Translations under genes and position numbers: made by a program
Assembly (NCBI RefSeq): GCF_023554555.1
Contig: NZ_JAMJWC010000002.1
Span: forward strand, 248,001-312,000
Direction of reading: 5' to 3'
DNA length: 64,000 nucleotides
From: Sphingobacterium sp. lm-10
GTDB lineage: Bacteria; Bacteroidota; Bacteroidia; Sphingobacteriales; Sphingobacteriaceae
The notes under the pieces: model-generated
Told to the model about the DNA's origin: nothing
The model's input: the letters and a program-made list of their open reading frames with translations, nothing else
Databases searched by the model: none
In this document: positions 9,501 to 17,132 of the stretch, one piece after another
How the letters are laid out: each line of letters opens with the position of its first letter
How positions within the stretch are numbered: the stretch's first letter is position 1

Positions 9501-9843
9501 TAATGGTGGTCATATGGCATATGGCCTTTCTAACCGCGAGCGGAAAGAATATTGGACTCCAGATAACCCAACCAACGAATTTGGTCGAATTGAAGCGGGT
9601 GGCCCAGTAGGTGCTGGCGGTGTTAATAAGCTGTACAATCGCTCTTTTGTCCGATTGGAAAATATTACCATAGGTTACACTTTACCTAGACAGTGGACTT
9701 CAAACCTGGATTTAAACAGCGTAAAATTCTTTGGTGCTGTTCGCAACGTGGCGACATGGGCACCAGGATGGCCATACGGAGACCCGGAGACCGGCAATTG
9801 GGCGCCTCGCCTGTATACGTTTGGCTTAAATCTAGTTTTTTAA
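6592..9843 (+). CDS. SusC-family TonB-linked outer-membrane receptor
   Basis: 1083 aa from ATG 6592 (an upstream TTG in frame is less likely). Signal peptide at about 1-26 (FAQ-SQ), a CarboxypepD_reg-like domain at about 30-115 (ISGIVTSEVGAPLEGVTVQVKG), the SusC hallmark VVVGYGSMRKKDLTGAV at about 114-131, then a plug domain (LQIRGQRS; DILKDASAAAVYGAQAASGVIIITTKKG) and a long beta-barrel ending in LNLVF. SusC proteins form the TonB-driven channel under a SusD lid and import oligosaccharides or peptides. The SusD gene follows 18 nt later. No sigma/anti-sigma pair, hybrid regulator or glycoside hydrolase adjoins it, so the substrate is not evident. Confidence 0.97.
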   Translation: MMNKCYLILVILLTSLSPYRATIAFAQSQNSRISGIVTSEVGAPLEGVTVQVKGTDRATSTNAEGRYTLELPVTGGSTLIFTSTGFAVQETAIQNRNTIDVILANDVHGMDEVVVVGYGSMRKKDLTGAVTQIRPDNIANENPRTVQDILRGTPGVRVGFDPSAKGGGGLQIRGQRSVYNEGGHNSPLLILDGMIFYGELSELNPDDIEQIDILKDASAAAVYGAQAASGVIIITTKKGKPGKPIINLRTNVGASTLSTFREPFDEAGYLKHREDWFTKNTYGVNPTTGAYEAYQTGLFAQQPGFFVRPDRLPSGVSADTWRGYTSNEDGESDMAIWGRRLGFTGNALQNFLDGKFTDWSRHVFRTGLDQDYNASVSGAGDRVNYYLSMGYMKNQGVVVSDNYRAVRANMKIDAKVTNWFEMGANINFQNRSDGNVDIDQAQALRNSPYGDYADADGNPVQFPLGPEFSQRGYNYDFVKQFLELEKGFTTLNSILQARVKLPFNINYSFNASPRFQFFHDRYFMSAALPGSDPKSRGVNRAQAQRFDWSINNILSWEKEFNDKHRLNATLVYEAEERQFWEDIINARNILPSDALGFHNTRNGMKEDSSYSSYDTRQTADGMLGRLFYSYDDRYQITTSIRRDGYSGFGTSNPHAFFPSAAVAWNFTNESFFNLKNIVDNGKLRVSYGENGNRSLADPNLALANLYEGAGKMQGYLNSAGELALYRYLMADRLANPFLQWEKTASWNVGLEFSLLNNRISTTMEFYSMSTHDMIMQQRLPSFTGFERIATNLGQVDNRGFEFTLNTLNIQRENFQWSTNFGMSYNKNRIKHLYYQYEDIIAPDGSVLSRREVNDVPNGWFIDQPIDVIWNYRVTGIWQTHEVEEAARYGQFPGDPKVANNYTADDVVNADGSTKPVFNDEDKEFLGRGVAPFQWSLRSDFTLWKDLTFSFNLYAYTGHKSLNGNYLNNDDNGGHMAYGLSNRERKEYWTPDNPTNEFGRIEAGGPVGAGGVNKLYNRSFVRLENITIGYTLPRQWTSNLDLNSVKFFGAVRNVATWAPGWPYGDPETGNWAPRLYTFGLNLVF

Positions 9844-9861
9844 ATTTTAAAATATTTGATC

Positions 9862-11877
9862 ATGAAAAATATTCATCAACGATCTAACCGCATTTTCTAT
9901 TGCATAGCGTCGATAATGGGGGGCATTATGCTGCTCAGCAGTTGTTCTAAAGACTTTTTAAAACCCAATCCCCTGTCTATATATGAGCCAACAGCCACCT
10001 TCTCTACCGAATCGGGATTGATGTCGGCTATGGCGATTTGTGATCGCCATCTGAAATTGTACTGGGCTACAGAGCACAATGAGATGCTAACGTTGGGTAC
10101 AGAGTATATCTTTTCGGAACTCATGGTTGCGGGTGCAACAGACAAGCGAAATATGCTCTGTGATGTGGCCAATATGCTCACACCAACGAGCGAAACCGGA
10201 ATGCAGAATCTCGACAGAACCAATAGTATTTGGTATCTATGGCAAGAAACCTACAAGGGGATTTCGTATGCCAATACCATTATTCAATTCGTAGATCGAG
10301 TAGAAGGTCTGGATGACAATATCAAAAATGCTTATAAAGGCAGAGCCTATTTTCATCGTGCTTTCCGGTACATGGCCTTAGTCTTTCAGTTTGGCGATAT
10401 TCCTCTGGTCAGTAAGTTGTTAGAAGTGCCTAAACAGAACTACCGTAGTACCGAACGCGATGCTATTTTACAGATGCTGGTGCAGGATATGGAATTTGCT
10501 GTAGAATGGGTGCCAACCCAACAGGAAACAAACCTGATTGGCTTAGTCAATAAAGGGGCATGTCGTATGCTGCTAACAAAACTTTATTTGGCGATCGGTG
10601 AATACGCCAAAGCAAAGGAGCAGACAGATATACTGATTAACCAGTCGGGTTATTCACTCATGACGGGTAATTTCGGCACTTTCAACCCGGGCGGAGAAGC
10701 CCGTACTTGGCCGATAACTAGAAATGTCATTTGGGATATGCACCGCGCGGAAAACAAACTCATCGCGGCCAATAAGGAAGTCATTATGGGGATGCCAAAT
10801 CGCGGCTCGGATGCAGAATCATTTTCGCAAATGCTAACGATGCGGATTCTTTATCCATTTGTTTTCGACAACCGCGTGCAAGCTCCTGATGGTCGCCAAG
10901 CCCTACTTAATACCCGCCGTAATAGCGGGGATTATAACCCCTTATATGATTATATGCGGGCATTCGGGCGTGGCATCTCTACCTTCCGACCTACGTACTT
11001 TCAAACGCATGCCGTATGGAGTGTCAATGGCGAGGTAGATGCAACGGATCTGCGGCATAGCTCCAGTACTGGAAACTGGATGCGCATGGAAGATTATAAA
11101 GTCAACAACAAAGCTTCAGCACAATTTGGGCAGAACCTAACGCTATTTCACCCTACCACGGGCGCGCTGTTGTGCAGCGATACGATTCGCCGGTGGTTCG
11201 ATGTGCCCCACTACAAATTCTTTTTAAATGACCCGGTGAATGAAGCAAACATTGTCGGTTCGGATGGTCTTCGCGGAGCGACTAACGGGGGTATTGCCGA
11301 TTGGTACTTATACCGTCTGGCAGAAGCATACCTACTCCGCGCAGAGGCTAAATATTATCTGAATCCAAACGATGGAACGATTAAGGATGATTTGAATAGT
11401 ATCCGCCAACGGGCACAGTGTACCCAATTGTACCAAGGGACAGTCAATATCGGTGATATTATGAATGAGCGCGCGCGTGAATTGTATTGGGAGGAATGGC
11501 GCAACGTCGAGTTGAAGCGTGTATCGCTATGTTTGGCGCGTAGCGGCAGACCAGATGAATGGGGGAATACCTACAGCTTAGCAAACTTTGATAGGCAGTC
11601 GGGCACCGACGCGGCGGGCGGAAGTTACTGGTATCAACGCATCAACCATTATAGCATGTACAATAAAGGACCAATCCAGATCAATGCCACTGGAAATAGT
11701 AATCCAAATTATACGATGGATAAGAAGAATATGTACTGGCCGATCCCATATGCTGCCATTACGGCAAACACCAAAGGTGTGCTTAGTCAAAACTTTGGTT
11801 ATGATGGCTACGACGCTGGTGTGTCCAAGTGGAGCACCTGGCAGGAAGCTGTGGCAGACGAGGATAAGACTGAGTAA
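9862..11877 (+). CDS. SusD/RagB-family nutrient-binding lipoprotein
   Basis: 671 aa from ATG 9862. The lipoprotein signal (about 1-24) has lipobox LSSC and then SKDFLKPNPLS, the classic SusD opening. N-terminal TPR-like helices (RGRAYFHRAFRYMALVFQFG, about 165-185) and the C-terminal RLAEAYLLRAEAKYYL stretch (about 490-505) are SusD signatures, as is the ERARELYWEEWRNVELKR stretch that follows. Longer than the usual ~500-550 aa, so it has loop insertions in the middle. It is the surface lid and ligand-binding partner of the preceding SusC and is probably co-transcribed with it. Two hairpins with T-tracts follow. Ligand unknown. Confidence 0.96.
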   Translation: MKNIHQRSNRIFYCIASIMGGIMLLSSCSKDFLKPNPLSIYEPTATFSTESGLMSAMAICDRHLKLYWATEHNEMLTLGTEYIFSELMVAGATDKRNMLCDVANMLTPTSETGMQNLDRTNSIWYLWQETYKGISYANTIIQFVDRVEGLDDNIKNAYKGRAYFHRAFRYMALVFQFGDIPLVSKLLEVPKQNYRSTERDAILQMLVQDMEFAVEWVPTQQETNLIGLVNKGACRMLLTKLYLAIGEYAKAKEQTDILINQSGYSLMTGNFGTFNPGGEARTWPITRNVIWDMHRAENKLIAANKEVIMGMPNRGSDAESFSQMLTMRILYPFVFDNRVQAPDGRQALLNTRRNSGDYNPLYDYMRAFGRGISTFRPTYFQTHAVWSVNGEVDATDLRHSSSTGNWMRMEDYKVNNKASAQFGQNLTLFHPTTGALLCSDTIRRWFDVPHYKFFLNDPVNEANIVGSDGLRGATNGGIADWYLYRLAEAYLLRAEAKYYLNPNDGTIKDDLNSIRQRAQCTQLYQGTVNIGDIMNERARELYWEEWRNVELKRVSLCLARSGRPDEWGNTYSLANFDRQSGTDAAGGSYWYQRINHYSMYNKGPIQINATGNSNPNYTMDKKNMYWPIPYAAITANTKGVLSQNFGYDGYDAGVSKWSTWQEAVADEDKTE

Positions 11878-11889
11878 AATGCGGTAAAG

Positions 11890-11925
11890 CCGCTGGCAAA
11901 TTCTTGCCAGCGGAGTTATCTTTTT
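11890..11925 (+). terminator. Intrinsic terminator after susD
   Basis: Perfect 10-bp inverted repeat CCGCTGGCAA / TTGCCAGCGG (11890-11899, 11904-11913), 4-nt loop, followed shortly by a T-run (about 11919-11925). Confidence 0.75.
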
Positions 11926-11938
11926 CAAGAGCTTCTTG

Positions 11939-11990
11939 ATGCCATGCTATACGTGAAATGATTTGCGTGTAGCATGGCATTTTTATTTTT
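11939..11990 (+). terminator. Second intrinsic terminator downstream of susD
   Basis: A 15-bp stem with one G-T pair (arms 11939-11953 and 11966-11980, ATGCCATGCT / AGCATGGCAT at the base), followed by TTTTATTTTT. With the hairpin just upstream it forms a tandem terminator isolating the sus operon from the next gene. Confidence 0.82.
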
Positions 11991-12101
11991 GAGAAATTTT
12001 ATACTTCCATTTCAAACCTTTTACAAACTGTGTGATATTTTTTATAATTAAAGGCTAACTTCGCCAGCGAACTCGAAAACCTCAAATCAGGAGGGCTTTT
12101 T

Positions 12102-13424
12102 ATGCGGAAAATTATCATCACCATAGCAACTGTATTTTTTTGTTGTGCTATGGCTACAAGTCAAGTACAACCAGATTCCTTGGTCACATTCACCGATACG
12201 GTCGACGTAGATAAACCCCGTTTCCAACAGCAACCCGGTCTGGCGCTGGCAGCCTCTAAAATATTTTTTTCAGAAAAGCGCTGGTCGATTGGTGGCTTCG
12301 GTGAATTTAATTATGTACCACTTCAGCAAAATGTAAGCTCGGATCTGGGTGATCTCGAGCTCTATTATTCTGGATTGTATCGTTATGCCACATTTTTCGG
12401 CTACCGATTGACGGACAAACTAATTTGGAACTCGGAGTTTCAGCTGGAATTCCTGCATGATAGAGAGGGGAATACGCATCACGAGATCGTGGTAGAAGCG
12501 TTTGTAGATTATCTTTTTGCAGACTATTTGAAGGGGCGTTTGGGCTTTTATCCACTTACTATCGGCTATGTCAACAATAATGATGAGCCGGTTATGTTCT
12601 ATTCCGTCAACCGTTCCGAAGTAGAGCGATTGATCACGCCGTCGACGTGGATTGAGTTTGGCGCCATGTTTTATGGGAATATTTCCAAAGATTGGAGCTA
12701 TGCCCTGGGCTTTTCACAGGGGTTAAGTAGCCAGAATTTTTTAGGTGCTAGTTGGATCCGACAGGGAAGAGAAATTCGTCTCGACGTTCCGCGCTCTATT
12801 GCCGTCAATCCTCAGATTAATTATCATGGTGTTAATAACCTCACCTTATCAGCTTCAGGTTACTATGGCAATTCGGGGCAGGGGGAAACCGTTCGTGTTA
12901 ATGATAGGGAAGAGGAAATAAAGGGGCGGATCAACCTAACCACGGCTTATGCAAAGTACGATTGGCGGACGTTTCGCTTCGTTGCGGTAGGCACCTATGG
13001 CACCTTAGGCGATACCGAAAAAATATTTCAGCAGACTGCCGATACCAATGAAGCAGGTCAGGTGTTAGGCAGTAATACCTTCGGTTACCTGTTTGAAATG
13101 GGTAACGACATCTTACCATACCTACGTGGCCGCGCACATGGCGCGCGCCCACACCGGTCTTCTTTCCTTTTTGATTCGCATGAGATGAAGCTCAGTTTAT
13201 TTGCAAGATATGAGCGCCTAAATACGCACCATCAGGTGAACCCGCTTTTGGTAGATCTGCCCAGAGTAGAGAGTAATCTACATATTACAACTTTGGGTGT
13301 CAACTTCAATACAAAAGAGAATATTGTATTAAAGGCGAACTACCAATACAGGAAAAATATGTCGCCGTCGGATCCTCGGCCTACAAGCAATATCATAGAA
13401 ACCGGACTGGGCTTTATTTTTTAA
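12102..13424 (+). CDS. Outer-membrane beta-barrel protein, porin-like
   Basis: 440 aa with a signal peptide (about 1-20, ATS-QV). The mature protein is a single beta-barrel of alternating aromatic strands starting WSIGGFGEFNY and ending in ETGLGFIF with a terminal Phe. There is no plug or CarboxypepD_reg domain, so it is not a TonB receptor. It resembles phosphate-selective porin O/P-like proteins of Bacteroidota. A GC-rich AGGAGGG-like stretch lies about 10 nt upstream of the ATG, unusual in this phylum. Its last 11 bp overlap the convergent beta-propeller gene. Transport substrate unknown. Confidence 0.75.
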   Translation: MRKIIITIATVFFCCAMATSQVQPDSLVTFTDTVDVDKPRFQQQPGLALAASKIFFSEKRWSIGGFGEFNYVPLQQNVSSDLGDLELYYSGLYRYATFFGYRLTDKLIWNSEFQLEFLHDREGNTHHEIVVEAFVDYLFADYLKGRLGFYPLTIGYVNNNDEPVMFYSVNRSEVERLITPSTWIEFGAMFYGNISKDWSYALGFSQGLSSQNFLGASWIRQGREIRLDVPRSIAVNPQINYHGVNNLTLSASGYYGNSGQGETVRVNDREEEIKGRINLTTAYAKYDWRTFRFVAVGTYGTLGDTEKIFQQTADTNEAGQVLGSNTFGYLFEMGNDILPYLRGRAHGARPHRSSFLFDSHEMKLSLFARYERLNTHHQVNPLLVDLPRVESNLHITTLGVNFNTKENIVLKANYQYRKNMSPSDPRPTSNIIETGLGFIF

Positions 13425-14241
13425 GCAATTTATAAGCGACAACGCTGTTGTTATTGAATGTGGGGATGTATAAGGTTTGATTTGCCGAGTCATATCCTAA
13501 GTCTGCGGTATTCATCTTGCCACGCACATCCAACAGTTGCTCTAAAGTTCCGTCCGCTTTCACATAATAGATTAATCCAGGCCAGCAGGTTACCAAGAAA
13601 TCACCATTACCCACAGGCTCTAAACCATCTCCATTTTCAGCCAAACCTGTTGCTACTATTGTTTTGTTTTTATTTTGATCCACTTTCCACAATTCTTTGC
13701 CAGCAAGTACGTACAGTGTGTTATCGATCACTCGAACACCGTTGGCATTATTAGCTTCATCGAGGTACAAAGAGGCTTTGTCGTTTTCGATCAAATAGAT
13801 TTTGTGCTCACGTGTATCAGACACAAATACGCGCCCCTGGCTATCTGTAGTTACATCATTTAAGAAGGAGGCACCTGCTACCGGAATTTTTTTGAGTAGC
13901 TCGCCTGTATTTACATTAACCACCACGACGTCCGTAATGTCGGCAATATACAGGCGATCATCATGTATAGCCATGCCCTTTGGGGCGTGTAAACCTGTTA
14001 CCCAGGATGGGTTCTTTAGCTTTCCGTCAGCATGCAATACCGCAACACCTCCTTTGCCATCCTTTTCATTGCCAGCGCCGTCGATCAACGAAACTAATAA
14101 TGTGGAGCTTGTCGTAATCGGTAATACCGATTCTGGGATGGGAAGTTTTTCGGTCGATTCCCACAATTTTTCCAATTTGTGCTGAGCTTGAGCCGAGTAG
14201 GCAAACACAGAAAGGGCCAGTATTGCTAGTCTTTTTTTCAT
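13414..14241 (-). CDS. Exported beta-propeller protein, SMP-30/NHL-like
   Basis: 275 aa with a signal peptide (about 1-19, AQA-QH). The mature chain is built of repeated four-stranded blades, with recurring patterns such as GLHAPKGMAIHDDRLYIADI, VTTDSQGRVFVSD and GVRVIDNTLYVLAGKELW, typical of NHL or SMP-30/gluconolactonase six-bladed propellers. The conserved calcium-ligand residues of true lactonases cannot be confirmed by eye. It is likely periplasmic and may be a binding or lactonase-type protein. It converges on the porin-like gene with an 11-bp tail overlap. Confidence 0.7.
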   Translation of the reverse strand: MKKRLAILALSVFAYSAQAQHKLEKLWESTEKLPIPESVLPITTSSTLLVSLIDGAGNEKDGKGGVAVLHADGKLKNPSWVTGLHAPKGMAIHDDRLYIADITDVVVVNVNTGELLKKIPVAGASFLNDVTTDSQGRVFVSDTREHKIYLIENDKASLYLDEANNANGVRVIDNTLYVLAGKELWKVDQNKNKTIVATGLAENGDGLEPVGNGDFLVTCWPGLIYYVKADGTLEQLLDVRGKMNTADLGYDSANQTLYIPTFNNNSVVAYKLLKK

Positions 14242-14313
14242 AGTAGTATGTTTTCCGAATGTCGTAATTTATCAAAATTAGCTAAGAATGTCAAAGGTTT
14301 AGCCCGCATTCTG

Positions 14314-14321
14314 TATCTTTG
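14314..14321 (+). promoter_or_regulatory. -7 promoter element of rlmN
   Basis: TATCTTTG matches TAnnTTTG exactly, only 5 nt before the GTG used as the rlmN start, so transcription should begin at or within the start codon. No good TTG -33 box was found. Confidence 0.55.
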
Positions 14322-14326
14322 CACTT

Positions 14327-15391
14327 GTGAAGGATAATGTAAAATTGGTGGATATCAGAAGTTTGAGTGAAGATCAGTTGAAGGTCAAACTCACCGAGAT
14401 GGGGGAGCAAGCGTTCCGCGCAAAGCAAATTTATGAATGGCTTTGGCAGAAATCCTGTACCTCGTTCGATGAGATGAGCAACCTCAGCAAAGCGCTCAGG
14501 GAGAACCTGAAAAACCATTTTACCATCAATGCGGCACAGGTTCGGCAATCGCAAATCAGCACCGATAAGACCATCAAAAGCACCTTTACGCTGTATGATG
14601 GCAACGTAATTGAGGGCGTGTTGATTCCGGCCGATTCCCGGATGACTGCTTGTGTAAGTTCACAGGTAGGATGCAGCTTGACGTGTAAGTTCTGTGCTAC
14701 TGGCTACATGGATCGCAAGCGAAACTTGAATGCCGATGAAATCTATGATCAAGTTGTGCTGATTGCCAAGCAAGCAGAAGATCATTATCAACAACCGCTA
14801 TCTAACATCGTGTACATGGGTATGGGTGAGCCATTGCTCAACTATGCTAATATGATGAAATCGATAGAACGAATTACTTCGCCAACTGGTCTCAATATGG
14901 CGGCCAAACGTATTACGGTAAGTACCGCGGGTATCGCCAAGATGATAAAAAAACTGGGTGACGATGAAGTTCGTTTCAATCTGGCGCTCTCTCTACATGC
15001 AGCCAACGATGAGAAGCGGAACGAAATTATGCCCATTAATGAGCAAAATACGCTGAAAGCATTGGCCGAAGCACTCAAATATTATTACGCCAAAACCAAG
15101 AATGCAGTAACGTTTGAATACATCGTATTCCATCATTTCAATGATGAGCTGGAAGACGCCAGAGATTTAGCGAAATTCTGTAAACACATTCCGTGCAAGG
15201 TAAATATCATTGAGTACAACCCGATTGCCTTGGCAGATTTTGTAAATGCGGAAGCCGATAAGATCGATGTATTTGCAGATTACCTACGTAGTCAAGGCGT
15301 AATCACCAACGTACGGCGCAGTCGGGGTAAAGACATTGATGCCGCATGTGGCCAATTAGCGATTAAAGATAAAACTGCCGAAGAAGTATAG
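14327..15391 (+). CDS. rlmN: Dual-specificity 23S/tRNA (adenine-C2)-methyltransferase RlmN
   Basis: 354 aa, cytoplasmic radical-SAM enzyme methylating C2 of A2503 in 23S rRNA and A37 of some tRNAs. The N-terminal accessory helix region (FRAKQIYEWLW) is present. The iron-sulphur Cys triad is C116-x3-C120-x2-C123 (GCSLTCKFC). The YMGMGEPLLNY SAM-binding segment follows, and the second catalytic Cys is near residue 343 (DIDAACGQL). Length is normal for the family. The start used is GTG 14327. A TTG and GTG at codons 7-8 are alternatives because the promoter box is so close. It stands alone, followed 36 nt later by the ComF gene. Confidence 0.97.
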   Translation: MKDNVKLVDIRSLSEDQLKVKLTEMGEQAFRAKQIYEWLWQKSCTSFDEMSNLSKALRENLKNHFTINAAQVRQSQISTDKTIKSTFTLYDGNVIEGVLIPADSRMTACVSSQVGCSLTCKFCATGYMDRKRNLNADEIYDQVVLIAKQAEDHYQQPLSNIVYMGMGEPLLNYANMMKSIERITSPTGLNMAAKRITVSTAGIAKMIKKLGDDEVRFNLALSLHAANDEKRNEIMPINEQNTLKALAEALKYYYAKTKNAVTFEYIVFHHFNDELEDARDLAKFCKHIPCKVNIIEYNPIALADFVNAEADKIDVFADYLRSQGVITNVRRSRGKDIDAACGQLAIKDKTAEEV

Positions 15392-15427
15392 CCATTCCAA
15401 TTCTACGTCAGTATACGTTTATTCGAT

Positions 15428-16126
15428 ATGTATAGACTAGATAGATACTGGCACGGATTCGTGCATATTCTCTTTCCGCAACGATGTGCTGGGTGCGATA
15501 CGACGCTCTGCCATCAGGAGCGAATCCTGTGTACTACCTGTTTGTACCATCTACCGAAAACCAACTATCATCTGGATCCCGAAAACGAAACAGCGAAGCA
15601 GCTGTGGGGCAAGGTGGTATTCCACCGTGCGGCATCTTTGCTGACGCTATCTAAATCATCCCGCGTTCAGCGGATAATTCACCACCTTAAATATGGACAA
15701 CAACCTGATGTTGGAATCTATCTGGGTAAGATGTACGGCAAAATCCTACGGAGCACGCCAATAGTGAAGGGAGTAGACCTGATTGTTCCCATTCCCATAC
15801 ATCCGGTTAAAAAGAGGCGACGTGGCTATAATCAATCGGAGTATTTTGCACGTGGGCTGAGTGAAGTATTAAATATTCCCTACGATACGGCGCTGTTGAA
15901 ACGCACGGTCAATTCGGTTTCTCAAACCCGTAAATCCCGCGCAGCACGTTATGATAATGTAGAGGGGGTATTTACTTTTGTGCCGCAGCGACGAGCTAGG
16001 GCAATTGCCCATGTGCTGCTAGTGGATGATGTAATTACGACAGGCGCTACCATTTCTATTGCTGCGCAACAGCTGATCGATGGTTTAGGTTGTGAAGTAT
16101 CAATTCTTACCATAGCACGTGCTTAG
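15428..16126 (+). CDS. ComF-family phosphoribosyltransferase-like protein
   Basis: 232 aa. The N-terminus has a four-Cys zinc-ribbon (CAGC at about 19-22, CTTC at about 36-39). The C-terminus is a type I phosphoribosyltransferase fold with VPIPIHPVKKRRRGYNQSE (about 120-138) and the PRPP loop VLLVDDVITTGAT (about 197-209). Double-zinc-ribbon ComF proteins are needed for DNA import in transformable bacteria (ComF/GntX). In non-competent species the role is unclear. It lies downstream of rlmN in the same direction, possibly co-transcribed. Confidence 0.9.
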   Translation: MYRLDRYWHGFVHILFPQRCAGCDTTLCHQERILCTTCLYHLPKTNYHLDPENETAKQLWGKVVFHRAASLLTLSKSSRVQRIIHHLKYGQQPDVGIYLGKMYGKILRSTPIVKGVDLIVPIPIHPVKKRRRGYNQSEYFARGLSEVLNIPYDTALLKRTVNSVSQTRKSRAARYDNVEGVFTFVPQRRARAIAHVLLVDDVITTGATISIAAQQLIDGLGCEVSILTIARA

Positions 16127-16186
16127 TGCAAAGGCAAGAGCTAATGAGAACTTCGTAACTAGTACAAAAAGAGTTGTTGCCTCTTC

Positions 16187-16561
16187 CTAAAATCGTTTTC
16201 GATAAAACAAAAGATACGCAAATAGTGCCATGCCAATACCAACGGCATCCGCAAATATATCCCACCAATCTGCCTGCCGTGTACTGGTAAAATAGTATTG
16301 GGCAAACTCTGTGAAAAAAGCAAAAGAACCGGTACCTAGCAATACCCAAAATGCAGAGAGGTACTTCCTTGCCATGCCTTTAGTGTAGGCTACTGCTCCA
16401 TACAGAAACAGCGCGGCAAGAAGAAAAAAACTGCCACAATGGGCAATCTTATCAAAACCTTCGTAAAGCGGTATTGGAGTATTCCCTGGTGATTTCAGCA
16501 TGAGGTACAGCATGCAGATGGTCCAGAGGAATGCCCAGGAATAGCTTAGAATAAAACGCAT
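16187..16561 (-). CDS. VanZ-like membrane protein
   Basis: 124 aa with four predicted helices (about 5-20, 40-58, 67-84, 98-118). The VanZ signatures are visible: FDKIAHCGSFFLLAAL in the second segment and EFAQYYFTSTRQADWWDIFADAVGI before the last helix, with the conserved E-x2-Q and R-x-A-D-x-x-D residues. VanZ family proteins are implicated in low-level teicoplanin resistance in enterococci, but most chromosomal homologues have no known function. It converges on the ComF gene. Confidence 0.85.
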   Translation of the reverse strand: MRFILSYSWAFLWTICMLYLMLKSPGNTPIPLYEGFDKIAHCGSFFLLAALFLYGAVAYTKGMARKYLSAFWVLLGTGSFAFFTEFAQYYFTSTRQADWWDIFADAVGIGMALFAYLLFYRKRF

Positions 16562-16711
16562 AGCTGTAAAAGTCGTCTTTATCCGGTAAAGATAAAAGCC
16601 CTTTAACGAATTTTATACGTTTTTTCCGCCATTTTCACATTTTCTATTCCACAGCGTAAAAAATTATTTCATTGTATATCAGTAAGATATGTGTAAATAT
16701 TAGATTTTTAT

Positions 16712-16754
16712 AGTACTATGTATTGCAAAGTACTGTCTTTAAGATATATCTTTG
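16712..16754 (+). promoter_or_regulatory. Promoter with candidate operators upstream of padR
   Basis: A TTG at 16723-16725 and TATCTTTG at 16747-16754 form a Bacteroidota promoter with 21-nt spacing. Two AGTACT sites (16712-16717, 16729-16734) flank the -33 region, and a perfect 12-bp palindrome AAGATATATCTT (16741-16752) covers the -7 box. PadR repressors usually bind palindromes in their own promoter, so autoregulation is likely. The box ends 7 nt before the ATG. Confidence 0.62.
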
Positions 16755-16761
16755 TATTGTT

Positions 16762-17097
16762 ATGGTAGCTGAAAATACACAAGTGCAGATGCGGAAAGGA
16801 ATATTGGAATACTGTATTCTTTCTATTATATCTCGAAATGAGATCTATGCATCGGATATAATTGCGGAGTTGAAGAAGGCGGAGCTCTTGGTCGTAGAAG
16901 GTACATTGTACCCTTTGCTTACACGGCTAAAGAACAATGGCCTGCTGAGCTACAACTGGAAAGAGTCTACATCAGGGCCTCCGCGTAAGTACTATGAAAT
17001 TACTGCAGAGGGCATGGAAGTGCTTCAAAAACTGGATGTAACTTGGAAGGAGCTGCTATTTGCAGTAGAAACCTCTTTAGAGCATAGAACGATTTAA
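16762..17097 (+). CDS. PadR-family transcriptional regulator
   Basis: 111 aa from ATG 16762. An in-frame upstream start would place part of the protein across the promoter and is rejected. The winged-helix PadR core is clear: MRKGILEYCILSIISRNE, then EIYASDIIAEL, the recognition part VVEGTLYPLLTRLKNNGLL and the wing SGPPRKYYEITAEGMEVL. It is a compact PadR of subfamily 2 type with a short C-terminal helix for dimerisation. It is followed 35 nt later by a PspC-domain gene, a pairing common in Bacteroidota, so it probably represses this operon in response to an envelope or small-molecule signal. Confidence 0.93.
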   Translation: MVAENTQVQMRKGILEYCILSIISRNEIYASDIIAELKKAELLVVEGTLYPLLTRLKNNGLLSYNWKESTSGPPRKYYEITAEGMEVLQKLDVTWKELLFAVETSLEHRTI

Positions 17098-17132
17098 GTA
17101 AGTGACAACAAGATATTAAAAACCCTAAGGCA